Shown here piece by piece: positions 1-10,932 of a stretch of 64,000 nucleotides of DNA. Origin of the DNA: Distichodus sexfasciatus (taxonomy: Eukaryota > Chordata > Actinopteri > Characiformes > Distichodontidae); the NCBI GenBank assembly GCA_032718565.1, contig JAVGVS010000288.1, positions 62,001 through 126,000 on the forward strand. Direction: 5' to 3'. Numbering within the stretch: the stretch's first letter is position 1; every line of letters begins with the position of its first letter. The notes under the pieces were generated by a model. It worked only from the letters and a program-made list of their open reading frames with translations, had not been told where the DNA came from and searched no databases. The translations under genes and the position numbers were made by a program.

Positions 1-345
1 ACCTGCAAGCCTTTATGTGCATTAAATAATGCTGCAAAATCCTCAACTTTGAATACGTACAGTATACCCAAATATGTTCCAGATACCTCATGCCAGCATG
101 TGAATTGTGCCACATTCTGACCCACATTATTTTTGGAATTTGAGAACTGGCATCATATTTTGAAAGCAAGCACATTGCAGCACTACGATGTCATTTACAA
201 CTTAATAGCTAACCAAAACTAATACCAGCAAAACACTTTAAATGTGTAAGTACTGTCAATCTCAGACACTGTCTTCTCAAGGGCCCTCCTCCCACTTGGG
301 GGCCCTGCTAAATCAGTCCCACTTTTCACCCCACTACGACGTCCA
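1..345. other. AT-rich unannotated DNA
   Basis: Mixed single-copy-looking sequence before the first SINE body. No exon, RNA gene or repeat family was recognised. Short open frames on either strand have no splice-like borders or coding bias. Confidence 0.4.
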
Positions 346-347
346 TG

Positions 348-510
348 GAGATACTCATGAGCAAGGTACCGTCCCCAAGCACTGCTCTCCAGGTGCTGCA
401 CGTCAGCTCTCCACTGCGCCTTCACGGATGGATCTAATTTAGAAGCCACATTTCGTTGTGGTCCGCTGTGTACTGTGGTGTGTTCGCAATGACAAATAAT
501 CACTCACTTA
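348..510 (+). mobile_element. tRNA-derived SINE, 5'-truncated
   Basis: Matches the body and tail of the main SINE family of this window. It carries the 'TACTCATGAGCAAGGTACC' block, the 'CTTCACGGATGG' block and the family 3' end 'ACAAATAATCACTCACTT'. The tRNA-like head with box A and box B is missing or too diverged to see. Family membership rests on about sixteen copies compared by eye within the window. Confidence 0.75.
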
Positions 511-2400
511 CACTTTAATAAATGCCTCCCAGTTCATGCCTTTCCCCCCAGGCTGCATATCTAGTTCGCTTATTTGTTGTTTTCAAGTGGCAGTGTGTCT
601 TGGAGCAACTCTCTTGACCCTGGCAGTTTGTAGAGGGGCCTCCCCGGGGAAAAGCTAAGCTAAGTCACTTTGATTAAAACTTTCTGTTAGTAGATATATG
701 CAAATCCATAAGACAGAAGATGCTAGTGGGCCAAGTGATGTCATTACCACCCATGTCATAGTTTTCAGTCTGATGTGTTTCGAATCTGTGTAAGTTCTTT
801 AAATCAGACCCTGATGCCACAGAATCCAATAAACCCCAGTGTGTGTGTGTGTGTGTGTGTGCACCACAACCTTTTAACAAGCCAGGATAAGGCATGTGTT
901 TATCCCTGTGGAAAAGAGTGCTACAAACTTTGTCTGACTTGCGTCATAGACCGGGTCTCGCGTGCTTTGCTTTTATAACTGATAATTCTTATCTCATGAG
1001 GAAACTGTCAGTGGGAATTTGCTCTGCACTCACTTCCTCCTCATAGTAAACATGGGATTTACATATAAAGCTCGCTCTACATCCTGGCTGTTTTTCGCAC
1101 TCTTTCTCTATCTTGCTGCACTTGTGCCATTTTATTGATCATTCTGTTCTGTTCTTTTTCCCTTACAGCCGTTCCTCTTTAAAGTCGTTGGGATTTTCCC
1201 TTGTTCACTTTTTCCTTACGTGCTCTGAATCAAAACAGAGTGACTGAGGCCAATACCAAAGCAGCACAGTCTGGACAAACCCCCCTCGCGAGCTCACTTC
1301 CCCTTCGTCTGTCTCATGAATGAAACGACTGTCTAACCGGTTCTCCAGGCAACGGCCAATCAGGACGAGTGTTTACAGGAAGTCTTGTGACCTCACAGTG
1401 GAGAGTGGTCATGGGGATCCAGCTGTGAGTTTAGCCTGGAAAGGAGAAGTGGATGAGTTTTGGTCTACATTTACGTCCCCCGTTTTTTCCCCCTGACCTG
1501 GTTTAGAGATTTAATTTTAGAAAATAATGGTTGGAGAGCAAAGCAGAAACTTTGGGCCTAAATATGAACGTCCTGAAATATGCTATACTACTTCTCTCGG
1601 TTTCAGATCTGTTTTGTTGTCTTGGTGTAACATGTTAAAACTTTTTAATATGATGAAACTGTGTACAACTCCAGAGTTGCATAAAAGTCTTATTGTCAAT
1701 CTTTAACCAGTTTTTTTCCAGCAGTCTAGTTCTAACTGGTTCCTATATTAACCTAAACCTTAAAACCACATTTTTTGGTGACCAGAAGCAGATTAAACTG
1801 ATTTTTAACCCTCATGTTGCGGTCAAACCAGTTTTTTCTTGGCAAACTAGTTTTTGATTTGTCATTACAGATAAATTTTCTGAGGAGAAACTTGGGGTTA
1901 AGGGTCTTACTCAGGGGGCCATTGGTGGGTTCTCGACTCTCCCAGAATCCAAACCCCAGTCTTATGGTCACCAAAACCTAATTTCTGTCACTTAGACAAC
2001 TGCAATTAGACAATTATAATTCAGTTTAAAATTGTCTTAAAGTAACCTCTAGTCAATCCCTTTTTTAACATTTTATCCGATCTGGACTCCATTGGCAAAA
2101 TGTCCTCGTTCCCAACCCCTTCCTCCTTGCTGCAGTGGGAGTAGCAGCGAGGGAGTCGTGGTCAGCTTGGTCACTGACTCATGCAACACCTAGGGAGACA
2201 GACTCTTATTTTTCAAAACATTAGGTTCTTTTTTTATGTATCAGAACATTAAGTGAGTTAAAAGTTATGTGTGTTGCAAATGAAGAGGGACCTTGGTATG
2301 GCTGAGGTGTGAGTCAGTCAGCCACCCACAGCTCACATGTGAAAACACACCACTAATGCAGCTTCATATAGACCACTGTTCCTGGCAGAGGCTCTGAGTC
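511..2400. other. Unannotated spacer with a GT microsatellite
   Basis: Holds a (GT)n run at 839-861 and otherwise moderately AT-rich sequence. The part near 1000-1450 is slightly richer in CpG but has no promoter motif that can be defended. No gene was recognised. Confidence 0.4.
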
Positions 2401-2460
2401 AAGCCTGAAAGAATGTTTATGTCCAACTGCAAGGGGTGTGTGTGTGTGTGTATGTCTCCG

Positions 2461-2668
2461 TGGTGGTGGGGGGAATGGAGGATACAGTCTCATTATGACC
2501 AAATTTAGAGATTGTGTGTGTGTGTTAGTGGTGGGGCAAACTGGAACACAATATACAGTCTAATTATGACAAAAGCCATAATTTTGTATGTGTGTGTTGG
2601 TGGTGGGACAAATGGGGGATACAGTACACTCTGTACAATCTCATTATGACCAAAGTTAAAATGCCATT
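2461..2668. repeat. Three-copy minisatellite, 65-72 bp period
   Basis: Three tandem units start near 2461, 2526 and 2598. Each begins with a TGGTGGTGGG-like block, continues through a GATACAGT/TATACAGT block and 'CTCATTATGACCAAA', and ends in TGTGTGTG. The units differ by several substitutions and small indels, so the array is not recent. Confidence 0.75.
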
Positions 2669-2699
2669 GTGTATTGTATCACACACACAATATACAGAA

Positions 2700-2871
2700 C
2701 AGCAAATGTGACCTCTGCATTTGACCCATCCGTGAAGAAGCAGTGGGCAGTTCTATCAGCACCCAAGGAGCACTGCTTGGGATCGATACCTTGCTCATGA
2801 GTACCTCTGTGGTACCTTTACCGGTCCAGGACTTGAACCGGCAACGCTCTGATCACGTGGCCAACTCCCTA
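2700..2871 (-). mobile_element. tRNA-derived SINE, 3' end missing
   Basis: Reverse-strand copy with the family body 'CTTGCTCATGAGTACCTC' and a recognisable tRNA-like head (box B complement 'GGACTTGAACCGG'). The family 3' end, which would lie to the left, is absent and replaced by CA-rich sequence. Confidence 0.8.
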
Positions 2872-2999
2872 AGCTCCTATAAACTAAAATGTGGCTTTAT
2901 AGGGACAAAATGCTTTTTAAGAAAAGTTTCAGTTTTTACTTGAAAAATCGAAAAAGATTTGCATTTAGTTCTTGGGGTTAAGTTCGGGGTTATGGTTAG

Positions 3000-3417
3000 T
3001 AGTGTCGGGGAAGCTGCTTTTACACGGTAGCCTTTTAAGCTACAAGCTATTCATGATTAAAAGTATCTAATCTACAGGTAAACTACTGTTTTAATACAGT
3101 TAGCAACACAACAAGCCATAGGAAAAAATAACTACCTCTATCAAAGCTATTTCACAGTCACAGATTCTTGCTTTCATCTTGGTCAAGGTGGACTTCATCC
3201 CCCGACTCCATATTGCAGTTGGCAACGGCAGGTTCACGGTGATGCCACTTCTGCGAATTCAACACCAATCAGAAACACCCGCTAGTTGATACCCAGGTAA
3301 TGTTTTGCCACGCTGCATTGCTATTTGTTACTGGAAGTAGCTTCACTACTAATAAGCTACTGGAAAAATAGTTAAGTTAGCAGTATTGCTAATTTTGTTA
3401 GCTACTCCCCAACGCTG
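3000..3417. mobile_element. Non-autonomous DNA element with AGTGTTGGGGA-like ends
   Basis: The left end 'TAGTGTCGGGGA' and the inverted right end 'CAGCGTTGGGGA' form short terminal inverted repeats, followed inside by GTAGCT/AGCTAC-rich sequence. This end type is familiar from non-autonomous hAT-like elements of fish. The flanking 8 bp agree at only 5 of 8 positions, so the target duplication is weak. A relative lies at 7253-7885 with a shared interior ('GCCAAGGTGGATCCCATC'-like and 'AATTCAACACCAATCAGAA'). Confidence 0.6.
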
Positions 3418-3445
3418 AAGAGTAGGTGCAGCCGTCGTGTATTTA

Positions 3446-3505
3446 CATTTACATTTAAGGCATTTAGCAGACAGGCTTATCCAGAGCTAACTTGTGTCAG
3501 CATTG
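3446..3505 (+). repeat. Fragment of the GGCATTTAGCAGAC teleost repeat
   Basis: Contains 'AAGGCATTTAGCAGACAGG' followed by 'CTTATCCAGAGC', the start of an old interspersed family also seen near 17078, 24925, 54750, 57565 and 59480. Only the first 60 bases are present. Confidence 0.55.
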
Positions 3506-4301
3506 CGCCATTATGGGCGCCAACATTTGTGTGTGTCTGTGTTTGTGTAAAAACAGACCTGGGAACATTGTGTAAAGAGTCAATGCTCAGAAAAAAATTA
3601 ATATGACTAACGATGAAAATGAATGGCTCAACACATGTTATTATCTCTCAACTTATGCTAAATGTCCCTATTAGTTGGAATGTGTTGTTCACCATCTTAA
3701 CTTTTTAGGAGGAGTGCTCCTTTAATTTCTCCTTACGTGAGGTCCGTAACGTGACTCTTGCAGATGCTGCAGATGGTGTGCTTGGAAGGAAGGTGGAGGC
3801 TTTAGCCACAGTTTACACTCTTCTTTTCAGTAGAAGAGGGAAGTGGTAGCAGTGTGTGGTTCACCTAGAAAATCATAAGAACAGTCCCAATACCCAGAAA
3901 CACAGCAGGTACAGAGAGTTCTGGGCACTTCATGGCCACAAACGCACTATTAATTGCCTTTTTTTTTTCAAGTAGTGAGTGAGACGTGCTTTGCTTTCTT
4001 CGACATATTCGATGTAAGGACGCAAGGACGCAGTCTTCATGACGCACAGCTCGTGTGTGTTTAAATAGTGCCTCAGATGCCATCTCAAGTATTTTTAGCC
4101 TGGCTGAATGGCAGGACGCACTTCACTTTCATCAGGAATCTCTTTGTAAGAGCAGTGCAGACCTTGAAGCCCTGAGTTGGATGTGTGTATGTTTGTGTGT
4201 GTTTGTGTGTGACATATTAAGCCTGATAGAGCACAAATTAGCCAACACTGCAGCCCAAAAACTGCAAGATGTGAGAGAGTGGGAGGGAGGGGACGAGAGA
4301 T

Positions 4302-4340
<39 letters not shown>

Positions 4341-5072
4341 CAGCACGTTGGATGTCGTGGTGATAAATGAGCTTATATCACATCACTCGAGCAATTATTC
4401 CACTGCTCATGTGTGTATCCATGTGAGCTTCACCATGTTGCTACTGATGCGGACTTCCATTTATTGTCAGAATTTTCTTTTATCATACCTTATAATGAGA
4501 AATATATATGCAAATATTTTCTATAAAAGGATGTATAGTACATAGAGAGCAATATTATTCAGGACCAGTAAATTAATAAGGGGAGAAAATCCCTGCAGGA
4601 GTGGAAGGAAAAGTGCAATAACATGTTAAAGGATATTATTATTTATCTTTCTTTGTAAATACGTTTTTTAGACTTGTATATGAAGGTTATGATTGTCCAT
4701 TGCTGGTATCAGTCTGGGAGGTGTACTTACTAAAAAATGATCATAGAAACGTGAAATCGGAATAAAAGAATCCTACATGAAACACACACTTTATGAAATA
4801 TAACATTAATAATAAGCATGTGAATCAGAACTAGGTCGAACGTTGCACGCTACAGTTATAGTCCTAATCCTAATATGCATGTTGCTGCTTTATATACTTA
4901 TATTTACATGAACGAGACCTTCGTAAAACCTGAGATATCTGTATATAGATATATTTGACTATGAGAACTGATTTTTTGCATAAATGTAAATCAGTGTTTA
5001 AGTCAGCGTGCAGTGTGAGGTCGTGAAGTGGCGTGGAGATGAATAACTGAGACTGGACCACTGCTCACGTGC
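3506..5072. other. Unannotated spacer with a GA microsatellite
   Basis: Contains a (GA)n run at 4311-4336 and short GTGTTT repeats near 4190-4210. No gene, splice-flanked open segment or recognised element was seen. The open frames here are created by the GA and GT runs. Confidence 0.4.
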
Positions 5073-5080
5073 ATCACTAC

Positions 5081-5568
5081 TAGGAGTGGGAATTGAATCC
5101 GGTTCCGACTCAGAACCGGTTAAAATTAAACGATTCCGTCAGAATTGTACAACTCCAACGTTAAAAATTCTTAACGATTCCATCATGGCTAAAATGTACT
5201 TCTCTCCCAGGAATAAGTAAGTAAGTCAAAAATAAGTAATAACGCAAAATGCTGAAAAATTGCTAAAATTTCAGTATTTCTTCATTTTCCATTAATCAGG
5301 ATTTTTTTTTTTTTCTGTTCCATGATGTTAGAGAGTACAAAAAATAAAATAAAAGAAAAATGGATTATTTGTTATCAAATCCAGATGGACTGAATGGAAC
5401 TAACCTTATTTTTCTTTATAGTTCTAAGCCAACATGAATACGAATGTGTTCATGTTCCCAGTCTTGTGCAGACATCATTTTGGGAAAACTACTCAGAAAT
5501 CGATAAGGAATTGAGAAGGAACTGGATTGATAGGCATTGATCTTGATAAAATCTTATTCCCACCCCTA
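5081..5568. mobile_element. hAT-like non-autonomous element E1 (488 bp)
   Basis: Ends are 'TAGGAGTGGGAAT' on the left and, inverted, 'TAGGGGTGGGAAT' on the right. It is flanked by perfect 8-bp copies of ATCACTAC at 5073-5080 and 5569-5576, which fit the 8-bp nTnnnnAn target duplication typical of hAT transposons. No transposase frame is present. The interior at 5271-5430 matches the core of other elements in the window with different ends. Superfamily assignment is an inference from duplication length and terminal sequence. Confidence 0.85.
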
Positions 5569-5576
5569 ATCACTAC

Positions 5577-6536
5577 TAGGGATGCACCGATCCAAGTTTT
5601 TCAGTTCCAATAACGATGCCGATACTTAGGCTTTGGGTATCGGCCGATCCCGAGATCCGATACCGTTTTTTTAAATTACCTTTACAGTCCTAAGAGAATT
5701 TGGGGCGTTTGTCTATACCTTTGTTATTAGACTTATTATAGTGTTTATGTAGAAGTTAGCCATACACTCCGTATGTTGTTGTGTTTAGGACGTAAGGACC
5801 GTGTCTGTTTTACTGGATTAAGAGATATTTTATGGCTTAGTACTATGAAGAAAAATAAGGTCAGTGCAGGTGGACACACTTCTTTATCCATTTGGAATCC
5901 ATCTGGATATAGAATAAATTTATTTCATAACAAATAATGCATCTTTCTATATTTATTTTTTACTCTATAACACTATAGAATGTTAAAAAAAAGTTTTTCT
6001 GAATAATTTATAAATTTTAGCGTACACATCATTTTGGACTCATTTTTGACATCATGGCATTCCACACGAGAATCGTTTGGCCTAACGGCGTTCCACGCGG
6101 TAACACGTCAAACTCGCGTCTCGGAATAAACAATGAAAACATCGAGTAAACGGCTGCATTATGAGCAGAACGCTGGTTGTTTTTGTTATTTATCAGCTAA
6201 AGTATAAGTTATGTCTGTAATAAAGGGGAAGATTTGACGGAACTGGAACGCTTTAGTGAATGTTGGACTTCCCTGTGAGAGACAAGATGGCGAGTAAAAG
6301 CTGGTGTTGTTAAAGAAAATAAAAGAATATAATTTGCTTATACATATAGTTCTGCTCATTGTCATTTCTATATGTAGGAATTAGCGTGAATGTCGAGCGA
6401 ACTGAGCGTGCACGCATATGCAACCGTAGAAAAACTACAATTTACAGATCGACCCAATGCCACCGATACCCGATCCAGCTATTTGAGTCGTTATCAGACC
6501 GATATCCGTTCCACGTATCAGATCGGTACATCCCTA
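5577..6536. mobile_element. hAT-like non-autonomous element E2 (960 bp)
   Basis: Starts immediately after the second ATCACTAC. Its ends are 'TAGGGATGCACCGATC' and, inverted, 'TAGGGATGTACCGATC'. A third perfect ATCACTAC follows at 6537-6544. Subterminal 'CGATACC/GGTATCGG' motifs match element E4 at 29221-30284, as do interior stretches such as 'AGAACGCTGGTTGT' and 'TTATTTATCAGCTAAA'. The reverse strand of 5834-5982 carries the shared core also found in E1. No coding capacity was seen. Confidence 0.87.
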
Positions 6537-6692
6537 ATCACTACAGACCCTCTCATCCTCCTCTAGACACACACACACTTACTTTGAAACACAAAAACAC
6601 ACACACACTCATTTAAAAGCAGTGTTAAGTGCATTGTGAGCACAGGTTGTTCTCTTTCTATCAATAGCCAGACCTGGTTGCAGATGCACACA

Positions 6693-6698
<6 letters not shown>

Positions 6699-6724
<26 letters not shown>
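6699..6724. repeat. (CA)n microsatellite
   Basis: Uninterrupted CA run of about 13 units. Shorter CA runs at 6568-6577, 6598-6609 and 6891-6905 lie nearby, in sequence with no other recognised feature between 6545 and 7250. Confidence 0.9.
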
Positions 6725-7252
6725 AACCACTCTTATCCCCAGATCTCCCCAGCCTCTCGCCCCCACCCTTGGCTACGTAATAGGGCAACCTTTCGGAAAA
6801 CACAACAAAAGCTTTCGAACTGGAACAAAGAGACAGAAGCCAGCGAAAGTGGGCCCTACCCATGTTTACATTCATAAGCAGGTACGTCAGCACACACACA
6901 CACATACACAGGTAATTTGCTCCTGCTCCTGTAAGATAGAAGGTTATTGGAGCTATAAAGATGCGGATGAGTTGATCCTCGTAGTCGCCCGGGTGGACGG
7001 CGAGCCTGAATCACACACAAAATTACGGAAATTCGATCGGCACACTGACGTCATGTGAGATCTCCTGCACCTCCCGTCCAGCCCACTTGCCTCTCCTCGT
7101 CTAATCCGTCAACACACCTTTGCCGTCAGCTTTCCATCATCCCACACCTTCAGCGTCAGCCCTGTTCTCTAGCTGATCTCAACAAAACACAAGCCTGAGA
7201 GAAGTTTTGGGACTTGCTACAGTCCAGATTTGACTGTGTGCAAATGAATAAG

Positions 7253-7885
7253 CAGTGTTGGGGAATAAGTTTTTACAGTAGCAATTGAAGTAACAAGCTA
7301 CAGTATGACTAAAAGTAGCTAAGCAACAGCCGAGGTATTGTTTTAATATGATACTTGGCTCCACTACATGCTACATCAAAGCCGTCCGGCAATGCTTGAT
7401 ATTTGTGCTGTAGGTAAATCAAAGGAAATTACTTTTTAAAAACCAAAACATGACGTTAAAAGGTGATGTGAAAATGTATAACTTTTAACAACACAATGTC
7501 AAATCAAAAAATATTTCAGTGATGGTTTGATTCTCAGCTTACACTCAGATACATCCTAAATTTTGATAAATACAGCCACAGAATCTCATTTTCATCTTTG
7601 CCAAGGTGGATCCCATCCTCAGGCTCCATCTCGCAGCTGTAAATAGCACAGTGCGATCCATGTGATGAATGTGTGTCACACAGGCAGGGCAGGACCCATC
7701 AAATGCAATGTTTGCCAATTCAACACCAATCAGAAGCAATTAAAATATCAGTCTTCGTAAAGAAGGAAAAATAATAGTATTTTTTGTTACAAATCTTAGG
7801 TTTATCCACTCTACAGTGGTGTTTTAAAGATACTGCATTTTTAAAGGAGCTTTGCTATTAATAAGCTACTGAAAAATGTGGTTGC
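7253..7885. mobile_element. DNA element related to 3000-3417, right end lost
   Basis: Opens with 'CAGTGTTGGGGAATAAG' followed by AGCTAC/GTAGCT-rich sequence. It shares the 'CATCTTTGCCAAGGTGGAT' and 'AATTCAACACCAATCAGAA' blocks with the element at 3000-3417. The expected right end is replaced by the start of another repeat near 7885. The middle contains an extra AT-rich stretch not in the shorter copy. Confidence 0.55.
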
Positions 7886-8335
7886 GTGAAGCTGGGCTTA
7901 CACTGTGTTTGATTTTCGGCCTATTTTCAGACGATTTTTAACTTGTGCCACTATTTTTTTGGATTGGCCCGAGTTTCAGCTTAATAGTGCATCATGCGAC
8001 GCGCATCGTGTAGCATACATGGGGTAACGAGCACCGATTAACCCCTTCACGACCAGCTCCTGATCGCCAATCGTATGGTGGGATGAAATTTAAACCTGTT
8101 AAAAATTCTGGTCACCCCTTCGTGAGGGTATCGCACTGTTGAAGCAGAACCACAAACCGACTCACCTGAACCTCATGGGTTTTCCCTCATTGCGCCTGCG
8201 TGGACACACACTGGAAATGAAGCAGAGTGCAGAGTACAAACATGGCGACGTGTCGTGTCGTGTAGTGTGAGCAGTCAGGTCGCATCCAAACATCCTGATT
8301 TTAGTGTGCGCACATAAATCAGGAGCTTTGGCTTT
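7886..8335. mobile_element. CpG-rich DNA-transposon-like fragment
   Basis: Begins 'GCTGGGCTTACACTGTGTTTG' minus its last base and holds CpG-rich, TCG-rich sequence resembling the many fish non-autonomous elements that start with 'GGCTTACACTG'. No matching right terminal repeat could be located, so boundaries are approximate. Confidence 0.35.
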
Positions 8336-8383
8336 TCAACGCATGCAGTTTAGCCGGACAGTTTGAGCTGGAGGTTTACAAAA

Positions 8384-8622
8384 GTGTAATGGTCAGGAAG
8401 CTGACCCTGTGATCAGAGTGTCACTGGTTCAAGTCACGTACCGGTAAAGGTACCACTGAGGTACTCATGAGCAAGCTACTGCCCCTAAGCACTGCTCCCT
8501 GGGTGCTTCCAAAAATCCCACTGCCCACTGCTCCTTCATGGATGGGTCAAATGCAGAGGTCACATTTGGTTGTGGTGCGGTGTGTGCTGTGGTGTGTTTA
8601 CAATGACAAATAATCACTCACA
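8384..8622 (+). mobile_element. tRNA-derived SINE, near full length
   Basis: Carries a head with 'TGATCAGAGTGTCACTGG' and box B-like 'GGTTCAAGTCA'. The body 'GGTACTCATGAGCAAGC', the block 'TCCTTCATGGATGGGTCAAA' and the tail 'ACAAATAATCACTCAC' follow. One of the more complete copies of the family. Confidence 0.85.
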
Positions 8623-9059
8623 ACTTCCCAGCACTGAATAATAAGGTAGCATGTGTCAAAGTTCAACTAGCAGATTATTGATCTGAAATCGGGGAATCGG
8701 GGACTGTTAGGAAACAGTTTGCTGCACTAATGACTGCAGTTGTATGTGAAATGTGAGCTGGTCGTAGGTTAACCTTCAATCTGCAGGAGGCTTGAGACTC
8801 TCTCAGCGGGGTGGTATCAGCAGCGCGTTACGACAGATCCGGTGTTGAAGGCTCGTATGCGGGGCGGCTTCACGAAAGTGTGTAAGTGTGTAACGCAAAC
8901 ACTTACATAACCTAGCGCTGACATAAAGCCCCAGGTGCTGCCTGACCGAGCTGAACTGCAGCAATGTGCGGAATTTCAAACTTCCCTTATTCTCCCGGCT
9001 ATACAAGCAAGTTAGTTCAGATTCCACATACCTACAGCCGCTTTGAGGCAGCGCGGGGA

Positions 9060-9700
9060 GACGGAGATGAGGGAGGGCGTGTGTGTGTGTTGGGGGAGTT
9101 GGGGGAGATACCAGGGTTGGAGAGAAATACAAAGAGAGATATAGACAAAAAGAGAGGAAGGGGTAATAAAAGAAATTAGAAGGTTGGTAGAGAAAGAGAG
9201 AGAGAGAAATAAGGCAGGTGAGAAGTACAGAGAAGAAAAGCATATGAAGTTGAGAGAGACTGAAAGAGAAAAGAAGTGAGAAGGCAGAGAGAGAGAGAGA
9301 GGAGGTGAGAAGTAGAAAGAGCCCATTAAAGTGGTAAGAAGGTGACAGAGAGAAGACAAAACATGAGAAGGATAGAGAGACAAAAAGAGAAGAAAAGGAG
9401 GGAAAATGTGGAGACAAAGAGAAGAAGAAATGACATGAGAAATAAAATGTAGAAATGGAGATACATGAGGAAAAGAATGGAGAGACGTGGGGGGGAGAAG
9501 AAGGAGTAGTGAGAGAGACAGAGAAAGAGAGAAGGTACAGAGAGGGAAAGAAAGTGAGGGAAAAGAAAAGTGGTGAAAAGTTGATGGAGAGAAGAACAAA
9601 ACGTGAAAAGTATAAAGAGCGACAGAAGAAACAGTAAGAGAAAGAGAAAGTGTGTATGTTGAGAAAGACTGAGAAACCGAAAGAGATAAAGAATGTGTGC

Positions 9701-9757
<57 letters not shown>

Positions 9758-9850
9758 AATCTGATAGAAAGAAAGAAAGAAAGAAGTGATAAGTAAAGAG
9801 AGAGGGGGAAGAGGCAGAGAGCGAGAGAGAACAAAAGAGAGAGATCTGTC
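9060..9850. repeat. 0.8-kb purine tract (GA/GAAA rich)
   Basis: The + strand is almost entirely A and G for about 790 bp, including a (GA)n run at 9703-9754 and a (GAAA)n run near 9768-9784. It is not pure simple sequence: 'GTGGTAAGAAGGTGACAGAG' at 9331 and a diverged 'GTGGTGAAAAGTTGATGGAG' at 9567 indicate an old higher-order period of about 236 bp. Long Ser/Leu/Phe-rich open frames on the minus strand result from composition. Confidence 0.9.
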
Positions 9851-9894
9851 CATTTGGGCATGGAGGGACAAGTGTAATCCTTCTCTTCTCAGCT

Positions 9895-10090
9895 TTGATG
9901 CTGTGTAATTTCAGCTCCATTTTAATTCCCTAATTATTCATTACTCCACTGTCGAGCTGTTTGTTAAACTCTGCTGCTTGTGCTGCTGGATTTTTCTCTC
10001 TAATTAGGAGCTTCACTCGATACGATGCCCTGGGCCAGGCCTGGGTCACTGCCATCACACACACATTACCTAAGAGCGTGTGTTGATCTG
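9895..10090. other. Candidate conserved non-coding element
   Basis: Low-repeat sequence with several homeodomain-type TAAT cores in a short span, for example 'CATTTTAATTCCCTAATTAT' and 'CTCTAATTAGGAGC', ending near 'GCCCTGGGCCAGGCCTGGG'. The texture resembles vertebrate developmental enhancers. This is inference from composition and motif clustering; conservation was not tested. Confidence 0.25.
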
Positions 10091-10525
10091 TGACCTGCTA
10101 CTGTGACCTGGTCAGAGCCCTGCAGTGTGTATTTTGTGCCCACATTGCCAGCCGTGCCCACTCTTTATAGCAGGGCGAGGTTTTAACGCCGCTCCTGTTT
10201 AAGATTATGATTCACACGATCTAATAAGTCATGAACTATGTCAGAAGCTCACATTAGATTTCAAGTCCTTTAAGTAAATGTTTTGCCAAGTAAATTTCCT
10301 CTGAGCCCCTGCTGTGGTGCGTCTGTAGCTATCTGCTATTTAAGAGAAGTTACATAAAGCGTTAGTAAGAAACTGTGCAAATTTAATGAGACATTTACTA
10401 AATGCAAGTCTTACACCATATGGGAATAAATATTATATTTTGAATCATATTCTAACATTCATAATATGGCAAGAATATATAAAGAAAATGCATAATCAAA
10501 TTTTTAATGTTCATGATATACAGTT

Positions 10526-10757
10526 AGTTGGTAGGGTATTTATTAGGGAATTTACCCCGTGATCGGAGGATGGCCGGTTCAAATCCCGAACCGGTAAAGG
10601 TACCATTGAGGTACTCAGGAGCAAGGTACTGTCCCCAAGCAGTGTTCCTCGCGTGAAAAAGCTGCTCACTGCTGTCAAATGCAGAGGTCAGATTTCATTG
10701 TGGTGGACTGTCCACTGCAGTGGTGTGGTGTGTTCACAACGACAAATAATCACTTAG
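10526..10757 (+). mobile_element. tRNA-derived SINE, near full length
   Basis: Head with 'GTTGGTAGGG' and 'GGCCGGTTCAAATCCCGAA' (box B), body with 'GGTACTCAGGAGCAAGGTAC', and tail 'ACGACAAATAATCACTTAG'. Part of the body between the second and third blocks is shortened. Confidence 0.85.
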
Positions 10758-10796
10758 TTTGTTTTTCTTTCTATTTATTTATTGGGCAAATTTCAG

Positions 10797-10832
10797 ATGA
10801 TTTATCAGATGATAAATCATCAGATGATTATT
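10797..10832. repeat. Short imperfect palindrome with ATCAGATGAT repeats
   Basis: 'ATGATTTATC' and 'GATAAATCAT' face each other around AGAT, next to further ATCAGATGAT copies. A small hairpin; no function can be assigned. Confidence 0.5.
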
Positions 10833-10837
10833 TTCTC

Positions 10838-10932
10838 TGGGCGCTCTAGTTTCCTCCCACAGTCCAAAAGCATGCTCTAGAGGATGATTGGTGACTCTAA
10901 ATTGTTACAGAGGAGTGTATGTGTGAGTGTAT
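10838..10932 (+). mobile_element. DANA-like SINE, left part (interrupted)
   Basis: Contains 'GTTTCCTCCCACAGTCCAAA' and 'GACTCTAAATTG', the middle of the second SINE family. Its continuation 'GTATGTGCCCTGTGCTGTG' lies beyond 11291. The copy is 5'-truncated and was split by the hAT-like element at 10933-11291. Confidence 0.75.

Noticed and set aside
6563..6905. Cys-Val repeat proteins encoded across TG/CA runs (also at 12082-12476 and 12908-13157)
   Set aside because: Products of dinucleotide repeats, which are open in every frame.
8803..9920. Long minus-strand open frames (up to 352 codons) across 8.8-9.9 kb
   Set aside because: They read through a purine tract and consist of Ser/Leu/Phe/His-rich low-complexity sequence open in several frames at once. 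There is no domain, splice signal or codon bias beyond composition.
10560..10610. tRNA-like box B sequences such as 'GGCCGGTTCAAATCCCG'
   Set aside because: They belong to SINE heads with SINE bodies and tails attached, not to free tRNA genes; no cloverleaf with matched acceptor stem was seen.
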